Assembly (NCBI RefSeq): GCF_000757825.1
Contig: NZ_CP009451.1
Span: 558,001-622,000 of the forward strand
From: Cedecea neteri
GTDB taxonomy: Bacteria; Pseudomonadota; Gammaproteobacteria; Enterobacterales; Enterobacteriaceae
Reading direction: 5' to 3'
Length of the DNA: 64,000 nt
The notes beneath the pieces are model-generated. The model had not been told where the DNA came from. It worked only from the letters and a program-made list of their open reading frames with translations, and did no database searches. Numbering within the stretch: the first letter of the stretch is position 1; each line of letters opens with the position of its first letter. This document shows positions 18,789 to 26,811 of this stretch, piece after piece. Made by a program: the position numbers and the translations under genes.

Positions 18789-20113
18789 ATTCTTCCTTTT
18801 CCACGGTCAGGACTTACCCAGCGCGCGCGGGCGCGGCGGCGTTTAAGCATTACTTTCGGGAATGACACCAGGGTGGTTAACAGGCCTATCATCCAGTACA
18901 TCAGCGGGAACCAGACGATCCAGAACAGCGATCCGGCTATCCGCTTTTCATAACGCCGCTCGATGAACAGGCTGACCAGGAACTGCATCAGGCACATCAC
19001 CCCCAGCAGCAGCCCGGTAAACTCCGGCGGAAAGAGCGTTTCAACCACCAGATTGGCGGGCAGCGTAGCCAGGTGGCTGGCAATAAACAGCAGGATGGTT
19101 ATCGCGTAGGCGAAGGCCCACACCGTCGAAAGCACGTACTCCATAAACAGCGGCCACATCCGGCGATGCTGCCAGCGAAACAACCGACGCAGGTTGACCA
19201 GGAACACTTCCGCCCCGCCCTGCGCCCAGCGCAACCGCTGCTTCCACAGCCCTTTGAGCGTTTCGGGCATCAGGATCCAGCAAAGCGCGCGCGGCTCAAA
19301 ATAGAGCGTCCAGTGATGCAGCTGTAGCTTCCAGCTAATATCAATGTCTTCGGTGATCATATCCGGGCTCCAGTAGCCCACATCCGCCAGCGCCTGGCGG
19401 CGAAAGGCGGCAATCACGCCGGAAACGGTAAACACGCGGCCATAAATGCGCTGAGTGCGTTTAATCAGCCCGATAATCGAAGAGAATTCACCGACCTGGA
19501 TACGGCCAATCAGATTCGAGCGGGTGCGGATTCGAGGATTTCCGGTAACGGCGCCCACGTTTGGGTGCCGAATCAGCGGCATCACAAGGTAAGCCGCAGT
19601 GTCCCGCTCCAATAACGCATCGCCGTCAATACACACCAGCAGATCCCCGCGCGCGGCGGCGGCACCGGCTTTAAGCGCCACAGCTTTGCCCTGATTTGCG
19701 GCCAGATGAATCACCCGCAGCTTCGGGTATTCCTGCGCAAGCTGGTTCAGGATCTCAGCGGTGTTATCCCGCGATCCATCGTTGATGGCGATAACCTCGA
19801 TATTGCTATAGCGCTGGGCCAGCGCGGCCTCTATCGTTTCGCGGGCATTTTTGCCTTCGTTAAAACAAGGGATAAGGATAGAGATCAGCGGATTGCCTTC
19901 CAGCTGCGGCGGCGGCACGTCTTTGCCCCACGGCCAGTGGCGCTCCAGCCGGAACCAGAAATAGAGCCCACCGGTCATCCACAGCACCGACATGAACAGC
20001 GGCCAGAAGAACACGAAGTCGAGCAAGATTTTTCCGGTAAACACCGCCGCCATGCCGAGCGGCAGCCCAAAGACCAGGCCCAGAATCAGCAAGGAGAGAA
20101 GACGATCAGTCAT
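18785..20113 (-). CDS. pgaC: PgaC, poly-beta-1,6-GlcNAc synthase (GT2)
   Basis: 442 aa from the ATG at 20113, which overlaps the pgaB stop by 8 nt. The frame is open upstream to 20200, but that part lies in pgaB coding sequence. Family 2 glycosyltransferase polymerising UDP-GlcNAc at the inner membrane: N-terminal TM pair, then [30 protein letters not shown], the CIDGDALL acidic motif, TEDIDISWK, and the [11 protein letters not shown] motif of processive synthases, then C-terminal TM segments. It ends [14 protein letters not shown], almost as in E. coli PgaC (441 aa). All expected catalytic motifs are present. Confidence 0.95.
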   Translation of the reverse strand: MTDRLLSLLILGLVFGLPLGMAAVFTGKILLDFVFFWPLFMSVLWMTGGLYFWFRLERHWPWGKDVPPPQLEGNPLISILIPCFNEGKNARETIEAALAQRYSNIEVIAINDGSRDNTAEILNQLAQEYPKLRVIHLAANQGKAVALKAGAAAARGDLLVCIDGDALLERDTAAYLVMPLIRHPNVGAVTGNPRIRTRSNLIGRIQVGEFSSIIGLIKRTQRIYGRVFTVSGVIAAFRRQALADVGYWSPDMITEDIDISWKLQLHHWTLYFEPRALCWILMPETLKGLWKQRLRWAQGGAEVFLVNLRRLFRWQHRRMWPLFMEYVLSTVWAFAYAITILLFIASHLATLPANLVVETLFPPEFTGLLLGVMCLMQFLVSLFIERRYEKRIAGSLFWIVWFPLMYWMIGLLTTLVSFPKVMLKRRRARARWVSPDRGKGRI

Positions 20114-22121
20114 TGTTTGGGTACCAGTAAGAGGAAATTTCAGGCCTGATGTGCGAGATATCGGGCTGGTTATTGATGAAGTCATCCGGGTAGTAGCCAT
20201 AATGCTTCACGCCGTTCAGCTGCAGCAGCTGCATCCACTCCACCAGCTGTTTATCGGCTATGCCTTTCTGCGCTTTGTGGTTCCAGTCGCGGGCCTGAAG
20301 TTCAAAAATGGTTTTATTCATTCCCGAAGGCTTCACCGCCACGGCCTTGATCAGTCGTTCCAGCCAGCTATTGCTCTCTTCCAGCAGCACCGACTCCATC
20401 AGCGGCATCGCCATCGGCACCGTCCAGTCGTAGGCAGCCAGAAAATCGTCAATGTTCTGGGCGAACCACGCCTCGCTCTCTGGCTCCAGAATCGGCAGCG
20501 CAAAGATATTTCGGGCAGTTTTTATCTGCGGGCCACGAATATTCCGCACCGCGGCGGTCAGCGTGCGGGTGAACTCAATCAGCGTCTGGCTTTTAAAGCG
20601 CGTCCAGCGCTGAAGTTCAGCCGGGTTTTGATGAATGTCGCCGATGTTTCCCTGAAACCCCGCCTGCCGGTAAGCGGTCATAGCGTCCGGCCCGGCATCT
20701 TCAAAGTCCGTGAGCAGCGCATCGTCGTGGAAAAGAATGCCGTCAAACACCGCATGCCGGGCGAGATCTTCATAGATGTCGACAATCTGATGCCGAACCT
20801 GCCGGTTCCACGGAGAAAGCCGCAAATAAGGGCTGGTGGCCCGATGCGTTTTCCCGCTGGCGGCGTCCCAGCTTTGCACCCTGGGCAGCGCGGCGTTCAG
20901 GTCAAAAGAGAGCACCGGCAGCCAGGCGAACACTTTGGCATCCCCCCGCGTGCGAAGCTGCCAGGCGACGAAGTTAAACAGATCGGCGCGCATCGGCAGC
21001 CAGCGGTTAGGGAAATAGAGCGACCTGATATTGCCGTCGCCGAGCGGGTCAGAGAACGCCTGCAAAAAGACATGGCTGATTTTCATGTCATACACCCGCT
21101 GCACCAGAGCATCGATGTTCTTGGTCTGCTGCGTCGGGTTTGGGTCATAGACGTAATCAAGATCCACATGCATAACGCGCACCGGATCCGGCTCCCGGAC
21201 GCGGCTCACGATATTGGCAAACGCCTTGAGCGTTGGGTTACCGGCTATCAGAACGCGTGGAATATTATCCAGGTCGCGCACGTCGGCCAGGCCATCGTTG
21301 AGCGTGAACGCCATCTGGTAGCCTTGCTTTTTGATGACGCCCAGCGAGGTGCCGTTGGCCGCGCCATAGGGCCAGACCCAGGTGCGTGGAGCCTTGCCGC
21401 TGACCTGCTCTATTTTTCGACTGATTTGGCGCACGTCGTCGTCAATACGCCGGGTAAATTGCTCGTCGCTTTCATACTGGCCGGTGAGTTTATTCCACGC
21501 CCGGTTGGCTACAGCTGGCTCACGGCTGCCCTGGGGATTCGCCGGAATACCGTAATGTGAAGCCCAGGTGTGCGAACCGATCTCAACCAGCGGGGACTGG
21601 CTTAGCTCGCGCACCATATCCCAGGTGGCAAACTTATCGCGGGCGGTCATCAGCCCGCCGAAATCCACGTTCTTCCCAGGCGGAGTGTCCACCCAGCTGC
21701 CGACAGGTGCCCAGAGCGCGGGCACATTATAAGCCTTGAGCAGCGGCCAGACGCGGGTGTAAAAACTGCTGTACCCGTCATCGAAGGTGAGCAAAAACGC
21801 CTTTGGCGGCAGCGGGGTTCCCCCCCGATGGGCATCCAGAATCGCCTGCACGCTTACCGGCCGGTAGCCGTTCTGCAACAGCCAGCTGATTTGCTCGTTA
21901 AGGGCGCTGGTGCGCACCGCCAGATAGCGCTGATCGGGGTCGCTGTCTTCGACGTCATGGTAAGCCAGCACCAGAAAATGGTTCTTCGGCCAGGGTTTAT
22001 TGGCTTCAAGCTCTGGCCGCTCTTTTGGCGGCAGAAAATGAATCTCCTGCGCGTGCAGGCCAGAAAAGGTCAATAACCAGCCAAAAACGATCAGGCCGAG
22101 ACGAAAACTGTTGGTCAGCAT
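20106..22121 (-). CDS. pgaB: PgaB, PNAG N-deacetylase
   Basis: 671 aa (E. coli 672). N-terminal polysaccharide deacetylase domain with His55 (AYHDVED), Asp114-Asp115 (LTFDDGY) and His184/His189 ([10 protein letters not shown]), numbering as in E. coli. The C-terminal half is a glycoside hydrolase-like PNAG-binding domain ([51 protein letters not shown] is the region ending it). PgaB partly deacetylates PNAG in the periplasm, which is needed for export through PgaA. Unusual: the N-terminus ([17 protein letters not shown]) lacks the lipobox cysteine of E. coli PgaB, so it looks like a cleaved soluble periplasmic protein instead of a lipoprotein. The gap to pgaA is 8 nt. Confidence 0.94.
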   Translation of the reverse strand: MLTNSFRLGLIVFGWLLTFSGLHAQEIHFLPPKERPELEANKPWPKNHFLVLAYHDVEDSDPDQRYLAVRTSALNEQISWLLQNGYRPVSVQAILDAHRGGTPLPPKAFLLTFDDGYSSFYTRVWPLLKAYNVPALWAPVGSWVDTPPGKNVDFGGLMTARDKFATWDMVRELSQSPLVEIGSHTWASHYGIPANPQGSREPAVANRAWNKLTGQYESDEQFTRRIDDDVRQISRKIEQVSGKAPRTWVWPYGAANGTSLGVIKKQGYQMAFTLNDGLADVRDLDNIPRVLIAGNPTLKAFANIVSRVREPDPVRVMHVDLDYVYDPNPTQQTKNIDALVQRVYDMKISHVFLQAFSDPLGDGNIRSLYFPNRWLPMRADLFNFVAWQLRTRGDAKVFAWLPVLSFDLNAALPRVQSWDAASGKTHRATSPYLRLSPWNRQVRHQIVDIYEDLARHAVFDGILFHDDALLTDFEDAGPDAMTAYRQAGFQGNIGDIHQNPAELQRWTRFKSQTLIEFTRTLTAAVRNIRGPQIKTARNIFALPILEPESEAWFAQNIDDFLAAYDWTVPMAMPLMESVLLEESNSWLERLIKAVAVKPSGMNKTIFELQARDWNHKAQKGIADKQLVEWMQLLQLNGVKHYGYYPDDFINNQPDISHIRPEISSYWYPNND

Positions 22122-22129
22122 GTTTGTCC

Positions 22130-24571
22130 TTAAAATCGTAAATTCGCATCAAAAGCGACGGCGAGATGAGTTTCCCGCTTGCCGTCCCAGGGCCGCTTTT
22201 CCCAGTTCAGCATGGCCCCGGTGTCGAGGACGTTGTTCCACTGGATACGCTGGCCATATCCCAGCGACGTCATCGCCCCTGCTCCATAGTTTTTTTGCCG
22301 GTAAATACCCGCCCCGGCGCTAATCTGCTGGCTCCAGACGGTGTCATAGCGCTGATACATCACGTGGTTAGCGACGAGCGTGGGCGCGGCAGATAAGTCC
22401 CATTTCGGGCTGTAATACACCGTGTCGGTCTGGCTGTTGGTGCTGTAAGCCACGCCGGGCTGCAGGTCGAGCGCGATCCGCGCCGTCTGCCACAGCCGCT
22501 CTTTGCCCTGCAAGGTGTATTCCTGGCGGTGGTTATGGTCTGAGAACCAGCTGGTCGCGGTCGCCAGCTGATATTCACGCCGTTCGCTTTGATGCCAGCG
22601 CAGCCACAGGTTGGCCTGATTGGCGCTTACCCCGTTGCGCAAAGCCCGCAGCGGAGTTGCCCGTGCAAGACGTTCAACCTCGCCCCCCACGCGCCAGCCG
22701 TCGCTGAAGCTGTGCCAGGCCGAGACGCGGCCGCCCGGCTTATTGCCGCCGTTGAAGTTGTTGTTCGCCAGTTCAAGCTCGACCCAGCTATTGCGCGGCC
22801 GCCACTCGATTCCCCCAAACACGCTGCGGCTGGATCCCTTGCCTTCTTCAAAGCGCCCGCTGTTAAAACGGTGGCCACCAAACAGCCGCCAGCTGTCGGC
22901 CACGGGTGGGCCATAGACGGCCATATCCCAGTTAAAATCGTGCGCCCCGCTGACGGGCGTATCAGAGTGGATCCCCTGCTGGCCGTTAATGCGCAGTTCG
23001 GACATCCGGTGAACATCCCGCGAGCGGTTCAGCCGCTGAGAACCGATCTCCAGCGGGTCGCGCAGCATCACATCGTCGGTCAACAAATCCATTTGCCGCC
23101 ACTCGTGAAGATCCTGCGCGACATAAGCCTGCTGCCGCTCAAGCTCAAGGTTGGACGGCTCGAGCACTTCCGCTTTTTTTAGCTCTCGCTCGGCGGCCAG
23201 CGGCAACCCACGCGCCTGCAAAACCCTGGCATAATCGATACTTAATCCCTGATTCCCCGGCGCGGTTCTGGCCAGACGTTGAGACAGCGCCTGTGCTTCT
23301 GGCAGCGCGTCAGTGGCTAAAAGATATTGAACAGCGAGCGTTTGCGCCTCCAACCAGCGGTCATTCGGCTGGGGTGCCGGGAAGCCCGACACATAGCGAC
23401 GATAGGGCGTTACCTGAGTCAGGTTTTGCAAATATCGACCGGCGGCGTCGTACTGGCCGCTGTCCAGCAAGGCATAAAACATCGCCTGCTCGTTCTCATT
23501 CGCCGCGCCGCTGAACAGCTGCGGCGTTAGCGCCTGCGCGCTTTCTACCTGTTTTTCTGCCAGGTAAGAAGCAATCAACCAGCGTAAAGCCCAGGGCGGA
23601 ACCCGCACGTTTTCTGAGGCCAGGGCTTCATATTCCTGAATGACCTTTGGGTAATAATTGTGGGCGTAGAGCGCGCCAAGCCTGTCTATTCGCGCCCGCG
23701 AGATGTCCTGCTGAGCCTGCGGATCGCTGCGCCATTTGGTGAGTAAGGCGTGGTAGCGATCCAACGCCCGCTGCGCGACGGTAAAGCGCGCTTTTTCCTC
23801 CCCCGGAGGAATTTCAGCGATACGCACCATTTCGGCCGCCGCATTCACCTCCAGATTTCTGCGGTCGGATGCCGGAAGTTCCGCTTCGTTGGCTAACGCC
23901 AGCGCCGCAGTATTCACCCTGTTCACGGTCAGGCTGGCTATCAGGTTTTGCAGCGCGGTTTTATCCCCTGGCGCAAGTGCCAGGGCTCGCGTGTCGCTTA
24001 GCAACAGGTCCCAGGTCATCCCTTGCCGCAGATAGACATAAGAGAGCGTCTGTAAATGTGCGAGGTCGGGCTTTTCCTCGACCAGACGCAGCGCCTCTTC
24101 CCTCGCCTGCCAGCGCTGTTGGCCGTCGGCCAGCGTTTTAATTTGCCCCATGCGGTAATCATCATTGCCGGGTGAAAGCCTGAGCGCTTCTTCCCAGAGA
24201 GAAAGTGACTCCGTCCAGCGCTTTAAATTACGCAGAGATTGCGCGGTAGCGGCCAGGCCGCGAGCCGGGATGGACATTCGCCGCTGATAACGCTGCCAGA
24301 CGCTGACGACCTCATCATCAAGTCCTGCCCAGGAGGCGACCTGAAGCCAGTCTGCCACCTGCTCCGGGTTAAGCATCCTGACCTGCTCCTCATGCTTAAG
24401 CGCGTCCAGCAGAGGGCGATAATCTCCGCCGCGAGCCTGTAATACCTGCCTGTCATATGACGATGTTGCCCCCATTCCTTGCACCGAAAAAAAACCTGGT
24501 ATGACTAAAAATAGCGATAGCTTCACGCCACGATAAAAGAATAACTTATTGATACTCCGCCGTTGTCCCAT
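22130..24571 (-). CDS. pgaA: PgaA, PNAG outer-membrane export porin
   Basis: 813 aa (E. coli 807). An N-terminal signal-like segment precedes a long TPR-rich periplasmic region. Conserved points include VADWLQVASWAGLDDEV, ARGLAATAQSLRNLKRW and APGNQGLSIDYARVLQARG. A C-terminal beta-barrel of about 280 residues follows, with GGIEWRPRNSWVELE, VERLARATPLRALRNGV and a terminal phenylalanine (AFDANLRF). It binds the polymer with PgaB and lets it cross the outer membrane. First gene of pgaABCD. The ribosome binding site is weak, fitting the poorly initiated, CsrA-repressed start known in E. coli. Confidence 0.94.
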   Translation of the reverse strand: MGQRRSINKLFFYRGVKLSLFLVIPGFFSVQGMGATSSYDRQVLQARGGDYRPLLDALKHEEQVRMLNPEQVADWLQVASWAGLDDEVVSVWQRYQRRMSIPARGLAATAQSLRNLKRWTESLSLWEEALRLSPGNDDYRMGQIKTLADGQQRWQAREEALRLVEEKPDLAHLQTLSYVYLRQGMTWDLLLSDTRALALAPGDKTALQNLIASLTVNRVNTAALALANEAELPASDRRNLEVNAAAEMVRIAEIPPGEEKARFTVAQRALDRYHALLTKWRSDPQAQQDISRARIDRLGALYAHNYYPKVIQEYEALASENVRVPPWALRWLIASYLAEKQVESAQALTPQLFSGAANENEQAMFYALLDSGQYDAAGRYLQNLTQVTPYRRYVSGFPAPQPNDRWLEAQTLAVQYLLATDALPEAQALSQRLARTAPGNQGLSIDYARVLQARGLPLAAERELKKAEVLEPSNLELERQQAYVAQDLHEWRQMDLLTDDVMLRDPLEIGSQRLNRSRDVHRMSELRINGQQGIHSDTPVSGAHDFNWDMAVYGPPVADSWRLFGGHRFNSGRFEEGKGSSRSVFGGIEWRPRNSWVELELANNNFNGGNKPGGRVSAWHSFSDGWRVGGEVERLARATPLRALRNGVSANQANLWLRWHQSERREYQLATATSWFSDHNHRQEYTLQGKERLWQTARIALDLQPGVAYSTNSQTDTVYYSPKWDLSAAPTLVANHVMYQRYDTVWSQQISAGAGIYRQKNYGAGAMTSLGYGQRIQWNNVLDTGAMLNWEKRPWDGKRETHLAVAFDANLRF

Positions 24572-25170
24572 AAATATCTATTATTCCATTATGAATGAGC
24601 ATGGTTCATGCTCCGCATTTGAATGCCGGAATTCGGCATCAGCGGAAAAAACTGGCACAGTAAAATGCCCTCTGACGTTCAAAGTGTTTTATTGCAATAG
24701 CGTCGACGACAGGAATGATAAGTTACTGACAATAATTTTGTGAATACAGCACACAGGCTGCAAAGATGCTTTTAAGAATACTCTGCATTGGATTTTCAAT
24801 AATGAAAAAACCATACCATGACATCATGTAATGCATTGATTTTAAATATAAATAAAATCACAAGCCTGCTTGCGAATGAGCTTCATGTTGCGATTCCCGG
24901 TATTTCACGGTGTATTTCCCTGTACCGATCAGGAGCTTTCCTGGCAAAGAATCCTAATTTCCATTTCAGCGCCTTTTTTCTTATTTCTTTTTATTTATAA
25001 TTCTTCCCGCTGATAATAAAGAAGGACGCCCCTGCATTTACACCTCATTCATAAAAAGACTTCCCGCCTAACTTACCTAAAAGTTAGTTAGCTCATTTTT
25101 AAATGAAATAGTGGGAATACGCTGTATTCGCGCATGCCCCAGGCTCAATGGATATGCATTCAGGATTTAA
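24572..25170. promoter_or_regulatory. divergent pgaA / luxR-type regulator intergenic region
   Basis: About 600 bp, AT-rich. On the minus strand just before pgaA is a 7-bp hairpin (GAGCATG/CATGCTC, plus-strand 24597-24613) preceded by GCGGAGC; a second GGA (ATGGAATA) sits near the start codon. GGA in or next to hairpins is the CsrA-binding signature, and the E. coli pgaA leader carries several such sites, so a post-transcriptional switch is plausible here. The promoters for both directions must lie in this stretch, but I could not single one out. No gene supported. Confidence 0.45.
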
Positions 25171-25758
25171 GTGATATTAAAGGGATATGCTGCGGTGAAT
25201 GCGACAATTTTGATAACCCAGGATCGCTATCTTTACCAGGGAATAAAAGGCTATTTTCCCGACCCCATTCTGTTGTGCTCCGTGGAAAGAAGGAGTTTCA
25301 GCTTTGGCTACGAAGAGTACGCCGTGCTGGTCGATAGCCGCCTGCCGCTGGTGCAGTGGGAAAACATCATTACCAGCGCAGAAAAGGCCGACGCGCCCGT
25401 GCTCTGCATCATGCTTGATATGCGCCACAGCGAACTCTCCCCGCTCAGGCTCAAGTGGAGTCTCGACATGTCTATGTCGCACAAGGACGTGGAAGCTCTG
25501 TTCACGCTGCTGCAAAAGGTGAAAATCGACCGCCAGGCCAGGGAATGGTTTTACGACATGCGCCTTAGCGTAAACGAACGCACAATGATGGCCTTGCTTA
25601 GGAAGGGGTTACCCATGGAGGCCGTGGCCGCAAAACTCACTACGTCGCTTAAAAGCCTGTATCGCAGGCGAAGCGAGCTTTACGAAAGGCTTGGGCTGAG
25701 CAATTTTAACGAGGCCTGCCTGCTTATGTTTACCGATGAAGAAAACAACTATCCGTGA
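25171..25758 (+). CDS. orphan LuxR-type (GerE HTH) transcriptional regulator
   Basis: 195 aa from GTG 25171 (AGGA 6-9 nt upstream). A GTG at 25195, preceded by AAAGGGA, gives MNATILITQDRYLYQGIKGYF and looks equally natural as a start. The C-terminal half is a LuxR-type helix-turn-helix (LSVNERTMMALLRKGLPMEAVAA, then KSLYRRRSELYERLGLSN), which should bind DNA. The N-terminal half looks like a degenerate receiver domain without an obvious phospho-acceptor aspartate, as in the BglJ/RcsA-like class of auxiliary regulators. No kinase gene is adjacent. It is divergent from pgaABCD, so PNAG control is a reasonable guess but unproven. Confidence 0.8.
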   Translation: MILKGYAAVNATILITQDRYLYQGIKGYFPDPILLCSVERRSFSFGYEEYAVLVDSRLPLVQWENIITSAEKADAPVLCIMLDMRHSELSPLRLKWSLDMSMSHKDVEALFTLLQKVKIDRQAREWFYDMRLSVNERTMMALLRKGLPMEAVAAKLTTSLKSLYRRRSELYERLGLSNFNEACLLMFTDEENNYP

Positions 25759-25800
25759 TTCAGGCAGCGGTTACGTTTAGGTAGCCGCCACCATTGGGGC

Positions 25801-26349
25801 TCAGGATTGCTGCAGCGGCAATGTAGTCATGCAGGTTTGGCTGTCATCAAAGGTGGCAAAAGCGGAGTGCGCGGCGCGGCCCTGATAGCTGACGCTCACC
25901 GTCCCTTCGGTATTGCGCGGCAGCCACACGCCGATGAAGCCGTTTGGCTGGCTGGTAAGCGTTTTATTCAGGATAACGTTGCCCGCTTTATCGGTAATTT
26001 TGACCTCAAAAGGCGTATTGGCCATTTCACCCTGGCAGCCGGAAAGGCTGTGATTGAAGCAAGGATGCGTTTGCTGCAGGTATGGCGCAAACGACAGATA
26101 GAACTTGTCCCCCAACGGATAGCTAAACTTCTGCTGCCCGTCCGAAAGCACCAGCTCGCGGCTGGTGATCCCGGCGCTAAAGCCCAGCGGGCGAGCCTGC
26201 GGGGACTGGTCGATAGCCTCAACCATTTGCTCGGTGGTTTTTCCCGCCAGCCCATGTTTCGCCAGAAAGGCATTTGCCTCAGGCGTTGATGCCAGAGCGG
26301 TGCCGCTGAGAGTCAGCGCCAGTAACGCCGTCATGATACGTGTTTTCAT
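25801..26349 (-). CDS. cueP: CueP, periplasmic copper-binding protein
   Basis: 182 aa from the ATG at 26349 (ribosome binding site AAGGA). The open frame extends upstream to 26547, but that part covers the promoter. Signal peptide MKTRIMTALLALTLSGTALA. Three cysteines, Cys97, Cys105 and Cys173, sit in THPCFNHSLSGCQGE and DSQTCMTT, matching the three conserved copper-site cysteines of Salmonella CueP. CueP holds periplasmic copper and in Salmonella supplies it to superoxide dismutase SodCII. It is absent from E. coli K-12. A MerR-type promoter with a perfect palindrome lies upstream, so copper induction through CueR is very likely. Confidence 0.92.
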   Translation of the reverse strand: MKTRIMTALLALTLSGTALASTPEANAFLAKHGLAGKTTEQMVEAIDQSPQARPLGFSAGITSRELVLSDGQQKFSYPLGDKFYLSFAPYLQQTHPCFNHSLSGCQGEMANTPFEVKITDKAGNVILNKTLTSQPNGFIGVWLPRNTEGTVSVSYQGRAAHSAFATFDDSQTCMTTLPLQQS

Positions 26350-26393
26350 TCTGTTTCCTTTTCCAGAGTAAGGTTTAACCATCACTGACGCGG

Positions 26394-26424
26394 ACGTTAC
26401 ACCTTCCCCCAGGGGGAAGGTCAA
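26394..26424 (-). promoter_or_regulatory. CueR-type promoter of cueP with 19-bp spacer
   Basis: On the minus strand: -35 TTGACC (26419-26424), a 19-bp spacer, and -10 TAACGT (26394-26399). The spacer holds a perfect palindrome with arms ACCTTCCCCC and GGGGGAAGGT around one central base (26401-26421). A 19-bp spacer with an ACCTTCC...GGAAGGT dyad is the hallmark of CueR-activated promoters such as copA. Confidence 0.9.
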
Positions 26425-26585
26425 AGGTGTGACGGTAAAGAAAGGTAAGGCGATGTATTTATGGCGTTTTAATTGATTTTTATCAAATTTCCTGACACCT
26501 CTGGCTGAAGTGAATATCCACTTTATTCCCGGTGACGAAAGCTTCACTCAGGGCGCCCCTGGACTTCATCTGCCCATCCACGCAA

Positions 26586-26601
26586 TGGGATCTAAATCAC
26601 A
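26586..26601 (+). promoter_or_regulatory. candidate CRP site upstream of btsT
   Basis: TGGGATCTAAATCACA matches the CRP consensus TGTGA-N6-TCACA at 9 of 10 core positions, with A/T-rich flanks as in strong sites. It lies about 220 bp before btsT. E. coli btsT (yjiY) is known to depend on cAMP-CRP. Confidence 0.7.
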
Positions 26602-26629
26602 ATTTTCAGGGAGTTAGCGTCGGGTAAAA

Positions 26630-26657
26630 ACCGCTTAGCCTGCCCCACAACCGCTTA
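26630..26657 (+). promoter_or_regulatory. candidate BtsR operator: ACCGCTTA direct repeats
   Basis: ACCGCTTA occurs twice (26630-26637 and 26650-26657), 12 bp apart, about 155-180 bp before btsT. As I recall, E. coli BtsR (YehT) binds direct repeats of ACC(G/A)CT(C/T)A about 13 bp apart at the btsT promoter. Both copies here match that motif exactly. The adjacent btsSR genes support the call. Confidence 0.75.
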
Positions 26658-26811
26658 TCCCTGAATACGACCACTCGGCCACTCTTTTTCCCCTCTTGCC
26701 GCGAAAATCGCCACGCTATAGCTGGCCTATTTTTATGCCCTTCTTTTACACCAACCAGGTTCAGCGAGACGGCAAACAGGCATGACGCCGGGGCTGACAA
26801 ACGGATGAATT

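Noticed and set aside
19992..21560. Long + strand open frame (522 codons) opposite pgaC/pgaB
   Set aside because: It is the antisense shadow of two well-supported GC-rich genes; composition is basic/histidine-rich with no family resemblance.
24818..25000. Small + strand frame of 60 codons in the pgaA upstream region
   Set aside because: No ribosome binding site and no recognisable protein features; lies in AT-rich regulatory DNA.
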